Assembly (NCBI GenBank): GCA_012934845.2
Contig: WNNJ02001380.1
Span: forward strand, 1-64,000
Direction of reading: 5' to 3'
Origin: Pomphorhynchus laevis
Taxonomy: Eukaryota; Acanthocephala; Palaeacanthocephala; Echinorhynchida; Pomphorhynchidae
DNA: 64,000 bases
Shown: piece after piece, positions 41,401 through 54,900 of the stretch
Position numbering within the stretch: position 1 is the stretch's first letter
Layout of the letters: every line of letters starts with the position of its first letter
Notes under the pieces: generated by a model
Told to the model about the DNA's origin: nothing
Database searches by the model: none
What the model saw: only the letters and a program-made list of their open reading frames with translations
Position numbers and translations under genes: made by a program

Positions 41401-41599
41401 TGAAAGACCCCGGGTGGTTCAGTCGGAGAGCGGCGTGTTAGATTGACTGGAGGGCTTAGATCCTTCTGGAGCTGAGGGCATAATGACAAAAGAAGACGAA
41501 GACAATGAAGATTCCGTGAACGACCGACATTCTCTATTTCTGTTTTCTTGTTCTGAATGTATTCTAATGGTTTTAGTGGTTGTATAGTTATTAATAAAA

Positions 41600-42000
41600 T
41601 CCTCACTTAGTTACTTAATTTTACTGTTTTATAACTGATGATGCTCATGTATTGAGCGAAAATTCTTATAAAGTTTCCATCATTGTATCCTTAAATATCT
41701 ATCCTTATTCATTAAATGTTTACTTACGTAGAACTACCCTTAATCTGAATCATCAGAGATAATTTAGCATAAGCTCTGTGCATGGCAGTGACTATTACAG
41801 TTTAACCATGCATCAGGCACTTATTTCCTTTTAATAGAAATGCTGTTTTACAGGGACACTTTAAAGTGTACAAATATATAGAATATAAATTGTTGTTACA
41901 CCTGCCCTGGGACACCAAATGGTGTATTCATAAATAAATTAATGTTTTCTTCACAAGGATGCATAAGTACCAGGCAGCATTATATATATCCTCATCAGAC
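41600..42000. other. Spacer, no gene seen
   Basis: AT-rich sequence. The stretch 41739-41830 (TCTGAATCATCAGA, AATTTAGCAT, GCTCTGTGCATGGC, CAGTTTAACC) recurs with changes at 42457-42540, so a small dispersed repeat flanks the foldback element at 42.0-42.26 kb. Confidence 0.5.
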
Positions 42001-42012
42001 CAATATATAGAA

Positions 42013-42262
42013 CCGATAAATAATTATTGTAGCTCGATCAAAGGAAAGACGAAATTATTTTTGATATTGCTAACTACAATTAGCATCTTCAGTAAATCAC
42101 ATTTTTTGAAGATGAAAAAATTACCAAAAAATTACATTATTTGGTAATTTTCTGAAGATGCTAACAGTAGTTAGCGAAATATCAAAAATAATTGCGTATT
42201 TGCTTTGATCCAGCTCCAATAATTATTTATAAATAATAGATCAGTATCAACTATTTAAAAAA
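42013..42262. repeat. Foldback MITE family M, copy 1
   Basis: An inverted repeat centred near 42125. The left arm contains TTTTTGATATTGCTAACT and TAGCATCTTCAG; the right arm contains CTGAAGATGCTAACAG and TTAGCGAAATATCAAAAATA. The outer arms share CTTTGATC and AATAATTATT. The same core and arms occur at 54321-54516, 59240-59665 and partly at 56030-56110. Confidence 0.78.
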
Positions 42263-44170
42263 TAGAACCGAATTATTCTTGCATTATTCAAAGTCACTAC
42301 GTATGCCCAGTCATCCTATGTGTTACGACAAACTTCACAACGGTAGACACGTTTCGCTCTTACGAAGCACATCAGTACCATGACTTCAATAGTCATCCAT
42401 AGGCACCTTAAGACACGCTTAAATAGTGTTTAAAGCTAGGAAAGCATATCTACCCTTAATCTGAATCATCAGAAAGAATTTAGCATGTGCTCTGTTCATG
42501 GCAACACGTATTGCAGTTTAACCTTGCATCATGCACGATTAAAATCTGATACCTTTCACATAATACGGGTTATAATACCCGTGTTATAATGCGGGTTATA
42601 ATACCGTTCACATCTGTGCACGTTATTATATATAATATGAACATTTAATAAATGCAATTCGTATGCAAAACTGCTTTTATTAATAGTTAAGCTTGAAAGC
42701 TGAACTAATTTAATAATTAACTGTTGCGAGGCAAAGATATCCGGATGTTTTTTAATCCTTAAATCAATTCAATACCCAATGATGTGATTTATAGCATTTT
42801 TGAGTATTGTATTCGTATCAAATTCATTACATTTAATTTTTTATTACGATTTTATTTTAGCTTTCAATTCGCTATCCTTGTACGATAAATTCGAGTTCTA
42901 TATTGAAAACATTAAATCAAACGGTAAGTTTTTTTTTATCAAAATGGCTTAGCATTGGGAGCATTAACGCTTTTACAGTGTAGAATATATGAAGGTATAA
43001 CCGTAAAAGGATTCCTTTTATGAATAAATCATATGTTCTTAAAAGTTATAACGTTAAGAATTTTAAACGTTATTTTAATTATTAGAATTAAAAATGAATT
43101 AAATAATTATTATTTGATTTTTAAATAACCATCGTTTCTATTATTAGTTTATGACAGTAAGTATCAATACAGCAGACAATAATAAACAATAAATTACTAG
43201 ATTTATTTCGCAAATACTTGACAATATTCGCAAATAATATTCCAATAATATTTCGCAAATACTCTGACAATAACTCAACTCTGGATATAATATAAACCGC
43301 AGTTGTCGAGCACTTTACTGATATGCATATAATACGCTTTATGGATATGTCTTTGCCTTTGTCGATCTGGGCAAAATCAGATGTCGTTAGGTTTAGCCAA
43401 ATTACGGAAAGAGCACACGACCAAATTGATAGTATAATGATATGAAAATAATGAAGAGCACCACCAAAAGAAAGGTTTCCCTGAGACTTAATTCGAGAAG
43501 TTGCTAAGAATTAAATATTTGTCATAATAATGTTGTATTTACATTAAGATGGGAAAGTGGGTATGACAACATTGTAAAATTCGAGAAGGTCTAAAATATC
43601 ACCAACTTTTAAATTTTACATTTGTTTTGTAAAATTGAAAGGGAAATTACTTAAAATATTACCGCAGAGACATATATACTTAAAATACGTTATATCCACT
43701 AATTACACACTAATTGCACATTTGCTCAAGAAAAATATCTACAAATAAAATCAGCAAATGTTATTATGTGATAGAAAAATTTTATTTTGTTATTCCCTCT
43801 CAATTATTGACTTATTATTATAATAGAAAAATTTTATGTCGTCTAAAATGGGTTTATAGTGTATATTTATTACAAATTGTTGACTTAGATTATAATTGTA
43901 CTTACAATTTCTAGCAAATATGTTAACATTCCCTAATTACATCTCGTTAATAAATCAGATCACTTAACTGAGAGTAAGTATTTTATAAAAATCCTAATCT
44001 TATTTATTATTAATTTTTTATTTATATTTTGTTGATGTATATATTTTACGACTTTCTGTTTAATTTTATTTTTATAGTAATCTAATTATTATATAAGATT
44101 TTATATAATTTATTTATCAAGCCATAATTTATAATTTAAATTTAAAATAAAAATCAATTTTTATGAATTG
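42263..44170. other. Long AT-rich intergenic stretch, no gene seen
   Basis: About 1.9 kb. Apart from the dispersed repeat at 42457-42540 and a short duplicated GTTATAATACC-type stretch near 42568-42605, I see no coding region, RNA or family-level repeat. Confidence 0.4.
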
Positions 44171-44179
44171 ACTAATAAA

Positions 44180-45120
44180 TAACAGACGTTGGATCAAAAT
44201 AAAGATTAGAGGTCATCTGGAGGAACTGCTATGTTATCAGGTTTCGGCACCTATTCATAGACCCAACATAGCAGCGGGGCCAAACAAATGTTAAGGACGT
44301 ATTTCATTTAATGAAATTTGATTATATAGTATCTTATTCTAATACAAAGTATATTATTTATTATCCATCCATAAAATATTCCGCTAATGATTTTAAATTT
44401 ATTTTTAATATTATTGTGTTGATTTATATATTTTACTATTTTCTGCTTGATGTTATTTTTATAGTAACCTAGTTTAAAATATGTATCTATTAAATTATTT
44501 AAATGATTTTGAAGAAAGATAATATCGTTACAAATTGTTGCAATTCTTAAAATTTCATTATTTAATGTATTATATTTTATATTATATGGTATGCATGAAT
44601 GCTCATGCAAAAATATGTTTCTTGTAAATTTAAATATGTCATCTTTACGATATAAATTAATAGTAGTTTTAGTTAATGTTAATTTAATGTTCATATCTAG
44701 ATATACACCTTCTTTATCATCAATATTGGTTTTGTTAAGATTAAGGCTTTCTGGATAAATGTGCTCACTAATTGAATAAATATTATTAGAATTAAATGTC
44801 ATCTTTACGATATAAATTAATAGCAGTTTTAGTTAATGTTAATTTAATGTTCATATCTAGATATACACCTTCTTTATCATCAATATTGGTTTTGTTAAGA
44901 TTAAGGCTTTCTGGATAAATGTGCTCACTAATTGAATAAATATTATTAGAATTAAATGTCATCTTTACGATATAAATTAATAGCAGTTTTAGTTAATGTT
45001 AATTTAATGTTCATATCTAGATATATACTTTCTTTATCATTAATATTTGTTTTGTTAAGAATAAGGCTTTCTGGATAAAAAATGTCATCTTTACAATATA
45101 AAATTCTCTTGTTTAATAGT
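44180..45120 (-). mobile_element. Penelope-like element 3' part with internal tandem array
   Basis: A minus-strand fragment of the main Penelope-like family. The frame 44802-44308 reads SISEHIYPESLNLNKTNIDDKEGVYLDMNIKLTLTK, then FKFTRNIFLHEHSCIPYN and LGYYKNNIKQKIVKYINQHNN, which is the region after the RT core. The family's 3' hairpin lies at 44190-44280. Upstream, a segment of about 160 bp coding for the first stretch is repeated in tandem almost three times, starting near 44638, 44799 and 44958. RT motifs A to C are absent. Confidence 0.78.
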
Positions 45121-45985
45121 TTGTTTCAAATTGTTAATTAAAATATTTGAATTACTAGTATGATTGAAAGTAGTGGTTGAATAAAGCAAATGTTTTCCGG
45201 TGGTTAAAAAGAGAGTAAGATTGAAATGCTTGAAATGACAGTTTATATTTTTATATATTGATTAAATTTTTATAAAAACAAGCTTCTTGCGAGCAAAATT
45301 TGAAGCTAAAAGTAAATGTAATATGGATCGTCTTGACCGTTTGTATTTTATTGCCATATCACCTCATTTGGAGATATTTTTTTAAATACGTCGACTATCG
45401 ATTATTTGTTGAAGAATTATCACTGCGCTAGCATTTTCCTACTGTAAATATTTTTCGTTATCGGACCTATGTAATGGAACTTATCTGTTAAACATCTTCC
45501 CCCTATATATATTTAATCTCTCTAATGCACATACTAGTTACATAATATGATTGAAAAATCCGAATTATCTAAAATACCATCATCGCTATTGTATTTGTAA
45601 AATTATCTAGTGGTTATGGCATACAGAGAATACGCTTATTTATTACTATTTAATGGAAGATATAGAAAGAAACAAATAGTACTGTAGTTACATAACATGC
45701 AAAATAACAACGTCGTTCAATTACTCTTTTGGTAAAAATTGATTAGTCTCCTTATGTGTTTGCGCACACTGTGATTCCAGCACATTCAATTTATATCTCA
45801 GCTGGATATTGAAGGCTGATCTGGTAAGTTTTAACAACGAAAATCGAAGAGAGATCCTCGCTCGTTTCTTACATATATTTTAATTTCAAATTATTTGATA
45901 GAAATTTCAAAATTTGCGTAGTTGCCGTATTGCTGTTGCTTTTCAGCGTCGTAACTCGAAATATAACTAAAGACCTTATTACAAA
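45121..45985 (+). promoter_or_regulatory. 5' region of the Na+/K+-ATPase beta gene (inferred)
   Basis: Between the Penelope-like fragment and the ATP1B start codon. It should contain the promoter and 5' UTR. No clear TATA box or other element can be assigned by eye. The last 150 bp before the start are less AT-rich. Confidence 0.3.
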
Positions 45986-48900
45986 ATGAGGAACAGGTTA
46001 AAGAAGACGCAAAAGGCTATTTGTGATTTAGAAAAACGACAATTTTTTGGAAGAGACGGCCCGAGCTGGTGTATGTGGACACTTTCATATGCGGTTTTTA
46101 AATTCTTTCTGTTCATTTTAGTTTTTATTTCCTTATTTTATTCGTCGTTTTATTTTCTTCTGGCTCTTCTTCTAACTATAATGGCTCTATTCGTAATGAT
46201 CACAATTCCAAAAGACAGACCCAAATATATTTTAGGCGAAAGTACTATGGCTGTGCTGACTCCACTTAATCCAGGTAACTATTATCCTTTACTTTATATG
46301 AGTTAATCTTTAATAAATGAATTGAAAATGGGATATTTTTACTGTTACATCTATTATTTTACAGCAAAGAATCAAATCAATTACATTATTTTTTAATTTT
46401 ATTTTTAATATTATTTTTATGTAAACTTGAATATTTAAAATTTAACTAAAAATACCTAAATATAAGTATTTAACACTAGATAAATTTACACATATCAAAA
46501 TATACAAAGTTTACATGTTTAGCTTACATTGAGAGAGCTTATAAATTTTTACAAGTTAGCCATTTTCAAACCTTCATAAACAGATTTTATTGTCGAGAAT
46601 TTGCCTCATTAGTAGAAAGTCAACAATTGAAATGGAGTGCTAATTCAAATATCAGAAAATCGCGTGTTGTCTAAAAATAAATACATGTGTACTCCAAGAA
46701 TCAAAACGACCTCCCATTTTCGCATTTCTACTGTATGTGATTAAATAATTTATTATTTATTAAAATATATTTTTAAATGTATTATTATTTTAATTTGTAT
46801 ATCAATTTGTATATTACAATATACAAATTGACAAAACTTCATTAAATATAAACTTCATATACTTTTATATGAAGTTTAAATATATTTAAACTTCATATAA
46901 ACAAAACTTCATTAAATTTTAATATTAAATAATATTAATATTTATAATATTAATATATTAATATTATATCAATTATATTAATTCATTATTAAATGTAATA
47001 TTATATAGTTAAGCTGTATATATTATCGGTATAATTTGAAATGTATATCATTTGTATACTGGCTATATAAAGAAGGTGTTTCAAAATATGCTTGCCTGCT
47101 TAAATTCGAAATCAAATGTTCGAGCATGGATGCACCGGTATAGATTCACGTCAATTCAACTAGATCTATCTTTTATCGTTATACACTTTGTATAATGGTA
47201 CACTTCGGCATCTATTTGGAACATCTGAAACAATAATTTACAGTTCAACAAACACGTAACGTTATTCATTCAAAATCATTCTGAGCATTCAATTTTTAAA
47301 TTATCGTTTGAATAGCAATTGCTTCTTCCGTGTAGATTACGGGGGCATTGTGCTACTGTCCGTCATTTTCTTTACGAGAGCATATATTTTATTTCCGTTT
47401 TATGCTTATTTAAGTTACATTATGTTAGCATATTTTGTATAAAAAGAGTAGTATTATACCTCGAAGTAATCAAGCCATCTAATAATTTAAGTATTGTACT
47501 GCATTCTGTTTTAAGATCTCGTATCAACTTTTTTCAAATATTTTAGGTTTGGGATTACGGCCTAGAGTAGGAAAAAGTTACGATCTTATTAAATTTCACG
47601 TTGGTGATGGTGATAATGAAACTTTAAGCAGACAATCGTATATAGAAAGCATCGTCAATTTTCTTAGACCTTGTAAGTTACGTTTAACTAAATTCTAGCA
47701 ATTATTAAAGTAGCTGCAGATTAAATAGTTTTATTAAATAATTATATTCTCTTAAATTAAATAATCAAATTTAGATGATTAAAAATTCTTTTTTTAAGAG
47801 CAAATTAAAATTTTGTTTTTAAAAATTGTATTGTAACACTTACCTAAATCCTGATATATGCTCTGTTTATGGATTGACTTTCTTTGGGCATAAGAAATTA
47901 CACAAGATATCTCTCAAAACCCTACTCATTATCTGATATCGGTGACAAATTATTTTGTTGAATGAAATATGTAAAACGATAAAATCATAAATAATAACTC
48001 ATTTTTATCTTTGATAAATAAATTTAAATGATCATAAATAATTACAAATTATTTAAAACTATTCTATTAATTATTAATACTTGTTTACGTAAAATAATTT
48101 ATTACAAATTATTAATTTGAACTATTAATTTGTCTATTTTATATACTACATTATTATATTATAAAATATAATTATAATGTATTATAATATTATTATAAAA
48201 TATTATTATACTACATTATTATTATAAAATTTTAATTTACTACATTATTATATTATATTTACATAATCAAAAAATATATTATATTTAATTTACATAATTA
48301 TGAAAATGTGAATATTTATAAATTAATAAACATCTAGTATCTAATCGGATTTGGTTATGTTGGGAGTAATATTGTTGATAGTTAAAGCATGACACTGATT
48401 AAAGTCGATCATCCTTCACACTTTGAAAATGATCATGGTATCTGCATCCATACGTTTATGCAAACAATTATACATTTTATATAACAGCATCTACAAATAA
48501 TATAAACAAGCTCGATTTATTAAATTTTCCAAAGTAGGTGTGATCTTTTCCAGATTGCAAAAACATTTGCTTTGAATAAACTTTATAATAAACTTTAGTA
48601 AAACACTTAAAAGAATCGCCTGACATGTATGTTTTCACAGTGTTAATCCGATTATATAATTTGATTAACAGGAATTATTCAAAGTGTTTAATATAATATC
48701 TTAGCAAACATTTAATACATTTTAATTAATCGCTTTCGAAATCTTAGCAAACATTAAATACATTTCAATATTTTTGTTCTGTATTTTCACATACAAATAT
48801 GAAAAACGCATTATATTGATCGCTTTCGAAATCTTAGCAATATTTAATACATTTCAATATTTTTGTTCTGTATTTTCACATACAAATATAAAGAACGCAT

Positions 48901-51900
48901 TATATTGATCGCTTTCGAAATCTTAGCAAACATTTAATACATTTCAATATTTTTGTTCTATATTTTCACATAAAAATATGAAAAACGCATTATATTGATC
49001 GCTTTCGAAATCTTAGCAAACATTTAATACATTTCAATATTTTTGTTCTGTATTTTCACATACAAATATAAAGAACGCATTGTTTAAAGAATAACACATA
49101 ATATTATAATAATATTTAAATAATATTGTAATCTTTTAGATCAAAATACATCTACCCTGAGAAATTGCAGTGAAATACCTGAAAGCCAGCTGCCACTTAG
49201 TGGTCCATATGAATCCTGTCTCTTTTACTTAGAGCCTCCTCAGTGTAGCGAACTGGATGAATTCGGTTATGAGAATGGGGAGCCATGTGTATTAATCAAG
49301 CTTAACAGAGTATTGTATTTTAAGTCGTAAATTTTGGGAATTAATATTTTTGTAGATATACGGATGGACGAGTGATGGAGCATCTAGCTGCCCAACCGAT
49401 GATCAAAAAAGCGATGGTAAAGGATCGATAAAAGGACCTGGTAACATTCGGATCAAATGTCAAGGTGAGGTCTGTGCTGTATCCTTTTTTTAATTTAGCG
49501 TTGCTTAACTTTTATGAATATTTAGACTGTTACCGACGTTGAATTGATTGAGACAATTGAATATTATTCCTACAATGGAAATAGCCAAGATTGCGCTGAT
49601 ATTCCAAACAATAAAATGTATTATCCGTTTAGGTGAGCTTAGTTTAAATGTTGATGTTTTAAATATTTAATTTAAATTGCCAATTTATGTTTAATTGCAT
49701 TAATTATCGAGGTGCAAATAATTTTATTTCCTATTTTAAAAATATGAGATTATCAGATTAAAAGTCACTTCTAACAATATTTATAACAACAATATTAACC
49801 ATATTTTTAATATATTAATTACTCTAATTATAATTAATTATTTATAATTAATATTAATATTTAATATTTAATATTAATATTAATATTTAAACAATTAATA
49901 TTAATATTTAATATTAATATTTAAACAATTTAATATTGTTTAAATTCTACAGTTGGATAAAAAATGCTTCGTTCAATATTTTTAAATCGTTAAAATTTTG
50001 GAAAATTAAGATTTAAAAAAATTGTAAGTAAAGAAAATCGTGGTTCTACTGTGTTTAAAAATACATATACTCAGTCTGATTCTTTGTAAAGGCTTAAAAG
50101 TTTGATGCAATTTATCATAATTCCATTATAATGTTGAATACCTCTAAATTACATATTAAAATAAAATTAGGACACTTAAAATCAGGACACGTTTTACAAT
50201 TAATTTTTAATGTGTTACTTGAATACAATACATACATACTTATGATAAATACATAAGTCTGATAAATATGACTTTATTTTATTTCAAAACATAATTTTGA
50301 AGTCCTATTGAAGTAATAGGACTTATAAATTTTTTGTTCTACCGATAAGTTATTATTGACCTGTGGACTTTGTTTTCCCGGTAATATGACCTCTGTCAGA
50401 AATACTGAAACTATGTATTATTTGTTACGACTATACTATTATTTTTTCTTATTTTTAAATTCCTCTTCATTGTTATCGTTTTCGCTATAATGACTAATAT
50501 ATTAAAGTAAGCACGTCAGAATATCAGAACATACTCTTTTGCCTATTAAGAAAACCTATTTCGATAGGTTTTCTTTCTTTCACAGATAACTAATCTGCCA
50601 TTTAAAGAATGATATATTTACTTCTTTATATAAGAAATTGGCAGATTTAAAATTTATTCCATTAACTGGACGAATCCGCTTTTAGTCCCATGCTATCTAT
50701 AGCGACCGCATTCCACATTTGAGGCAGAACAGCGAATCCGAAGTACAGAGCAAATTCCTCTTCATTGTTATCGTTTTCGCTTGAATGACTAATATATTAA
50801 AGTAAGCACGTCAGAATATCAGAACATACCTTGCTCTTTGACTATTATAATTTTATATGCACCTGGCCAGTTGCCAATGTTCCGGAAACAAATCCAATTT
50901 CTTCTGGATCGCATTTGCCAATTATACGACGCATCTTTCATTTAAATTTATTAATGACATTAAATAAATTGTGGTAAAAATAAAAAACGGTTATTCTTAT
51001 TTAGTCAAGTCATTTTCAAAACCTACATTCGGTAACATCATATTGTGTTTAAAACGATACTTCTTTAATAAATACGAACGAACATACAATGCTCGATTTC
51101 CATAGCGGAAAGTATTTTCCTATTGGAAACTTGTATACTTTCAGAAATACTAAAACTATGTATTATTGGTTTCGACGTTATTATTTCTTATTTTCATAGA
51201 AGTTTGATGAATTATTAATTCTTAAAAAAGGGAGAAGTTTGCATCCCAAGGTGTTTACACTTTAAAATGTAAACTGCTTCACGTGATCACGTTTAAGAGA
51301 CCAGGTAATGGCCAATAGCTAGGTCGCGTAGCGCGTGGAGTGAAGGTGGTAGATCTTTATAGATCTTGTTCCAGCCTGCAACTGCATTGAGAAGGACAGA
51401 CCCTGTTAGATGCTGCTGGATGGCCCGTTGTAAGTTTAGTCTGAGTCAATTAAACTAGGTGGCGACACCGAAAAAGCAGCGTTAAAAATTGACTTAAAAG
51501 TTACATGTACTCAACCATATCGAAGAAAACATATCAATATTAAATCAAAAACTATTAGAAAAGGAAGATTTTTGGATTTAAACGCTTATTTCAATGTACC
51601 CATTAGGATTGAATGACGTGGTACAAGGAATTATCAGAAGTAGTATAGTACATAATAAACAACTATATTATAATAATCCGGTTAAACGCAAACCAAGAAG
51701 TCATGGTGATAAAAGGAATAGGAAAAATAGAGTTAAAAATATTAAAAAAGATATGTATATAAATGAACAATTAGAAATATTAAAACAACTTTTAAGAGAT
51801 AATAAGCTAAAAGATCTTTATGTAAATATAAGAAGTTTTTCTAAAAATATCATTTGTTCAATAAATCAAAAATTAATTAACGACTATGATAGGCTAAGTT

Positions 51901-54900
51901 GTATAATAGACAGTTATTGTAATACAAAATACTATAATCGTACAATAAATGTTAAATAATAACAATAGAAAATATACATTAACCATAAACTTCATTAATA
52001 AATGTATAGATAACATAAATATAGCCGTAACTTTTAAATAATTCTAAAAGTAATAAATAATAGGGTCAGATTTAAGTAAATATATTCCTAAAATAAGGTA
52101 TAAACTCCTACCACCATTAGGACGAAAAATTTGTAATTATAATAAAGAATTAAAATCAATATGTAACGATAATATTAGAAACATTATGGAAACAGAATGC
52201 AATTGTAAAAGTCTTAGTTTTGATAAAATAAATGAACATATATGTACCCATAATCATTAATTAAAAATTGTGAATTAAGAAAGCTGCTATCATATGCACT
52301 CATAATCTAGAATTAATCAAAAACAATGAATTAAGAAAGCTGCTATCAAAAGGGTATAAATATAGATTAAATAATAACAACGACAAAAATAAAATTTACA
52401 GTTCGTTATATAATAACTTAAATGATTACTTTAGTAAGCTGATTAATAGTGAAAGCTCGAATATATCTAAGATAAAAATTTGGAAAGATTATATATTTGA
52501 TAAAATTAAAAATAAAATGAAAATAACAAACAATTATAAAAGGAAAGATAAAATTAATAAAGATATGTATAAAGAACTTACTAAATTAAAGGATAACTAT
52601 ATAATAACAACTATTGATAAAGCTAGTAATAACTTTGTCTTCATATGCAAAAAGCTTTATTATGATATACTAATGAAAGAGGTTAATTCTAATGATTTAA
52701 ATGTAAATCCAACATATGAACGTAGTGAGTTGAGTTTAGAAACAATTATTACAAGTCACTGTTCTATAATGGATAAAAAGGGTATAAAGGTTGAATTAGA
52801 TAATAAAACTATACCTATATTATATTGGAATCCAAAATTACATAAAAATCCAATAAAACCTAGGTTCATATGTAGTGCGTTTAAATGTACATTAAAACCA
52901 CTTTCTGTCTATATGAATAAAATACTTAAAGTAATTAAAGCACACTTTTAAAAAATATTGCAAGGTAATCGAAATTAATACTGGTATAAAACACTATTTC
53001 AGTATTAATTCTACAAAAGAATTTTTAGAACAGACAAAAGGAATAAATTTTCAAAATATAAATACATACGATTTTAGTACGCTTTATACAAATCTAGATT
53101 TAGTAGATATTAAAGAAGCGTTAGTAAAATTAATTAATCTTATATTCGGAAAAAGATATACATATATATGTTATAATAATTATAACGCCTATCTAACAAA
53201 AATTAAACCATCAAGTAAATATAAATATATGGATAAAATTGAATTAATAGAATCCTTAAATATTTTGATAAATCAAAATTATTTAAAAGTAAGGGACATC
53301 TATATTTAGACAAGTAAAAGGTGTTCCAATGGGTGGTAATAGTAGCCCAATTATAGCTGACTTGTTTTTAAGCTTTATAGAATATGAATTTGTTCATAAC
53401 TGTGTTAAAAACTAAATCTAAACAATATAAATATATGAAATATATGTTTCGATACATTGATGATATATGTGTATTTAATTCTAGCAATTTTTATTCAATA
53501 AGCGAACAAATTTATCCAGGTAGCTGTATTCTTAATAAAATCAATATTAAAGATAGAAAATATATATCTTGATATGAACATTAAATTAACATTAATTAAA
53601 ATTTCTTTTTATTCAATTAGTGAGCACATTTATCCAGAAAGCCTTATTCTTAACAAAACCAATATTAATGATAAAGAAGGTGTATATCTAGATATGAACA
53701 TTAAATTAACATTAACTAAAACTACTATTAATTTATATCGTAAAGATGACATATTTTAAATTTACAAGAAACATATTTTTGCATGAGCATTCATGCATAC
53801 CATATAATATAAAATATAATACATTAAATAATGAAATTTTAAGAATTGCAACAATTTGTAATGATATTGAATTTCTTCAAAATCATTTAAATTAATTTAA
53901 TAGATACATATTTTAAACTAGGTTACTATAAAAATACCATCAAGCAGAAAATAGTAAAATATATAAATCAACACAATAATATTAAAGAATAAATTTAAAC
54001 TCTTAAGTGGCAAATTTTTATGGATGGATAATAAATAATATACTTTGTATTAGAATAAGATACTATATAATCAAATTTCATCAGAAGAAATACGTCCTTA
54101 ACATGTATTTGGTCCCTCTGCTATGTTGGGTAGAGGAGTTATAGGCCGAAACCTGATAGCATAGCAGTTTCTCCTGATGACCTCGTATCCTTATTCTAAT
54201 ACAACATCTGTTATTTATTAGTCAATTCATAAAAATGACGTAGTTAGCTGATTTGATGTTAACAATAAAAATGTAGATTGATGTAACATCCATAAAAATT
54301 AAAAAATTAAAATTTATTCTAAATAGTTGATACTGATCTATTATTGATAAATAATTATTGAAGCTGTATCAAAGAAAAGCGGAAATTATTTTTGATATTT
54401 CGCTAACTTTGTAAACATTTTCAAAAAATTACCTTTTTCTGAAGATGCTCACAGAAGTAAGCGAAATATCAAAAATAATTTCTGCTTTTCTTTGATCCAG
54501 CTCCAATAATTATTTAAAATTTATTCCTTATAGACGATGCATCAACATGCACGATATCTTGCCATAAAAATGTAAATTTTAACACAACTCACGGCAATAT
54601 ACTGTCTATGTTGATGCATCTTCTTTAAGAAACAAACTTTAATTTTATAATTTGGAATTGTTTTTCGTAAAGATATGAAATTTCAACAATAGTTGGAAAT
54701 AACAATAAATCATGTTTTATAAAAATAATATTATAATAAAAAGGTAATTTGGAAAAAATTGTAATTTTTTGATATGCACAAAGGAATTTTATATTTTTCT
54801 TTTAGAAGTCAAATAAATTATTTGTCTCCTTATGTGTGGGCCAAATTCAACGTTAAACACAATGTCTTAGTATCGATCATATGTCGTGCTTATGCGGAAA

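Noticed and set aside
41400-41480. tRNA-like A box (TGGTTCAGTCGG) followed by a weak B box (GGCTTAGATCC)
   Set aside because: No acceptor or anticodon stem pairs by eye, and the stretch lies at the end of an I-like LINE. It could at most be a worn tRNA-derived SINE tail.
49464-49470. Donor GTGAGG after CAAG for ATP1B exon 4
   Set aside because: It fits the donor consensus better, but it puts the next exon out of frame with early stops. The GTCTGT donor five bases later keeps phase.
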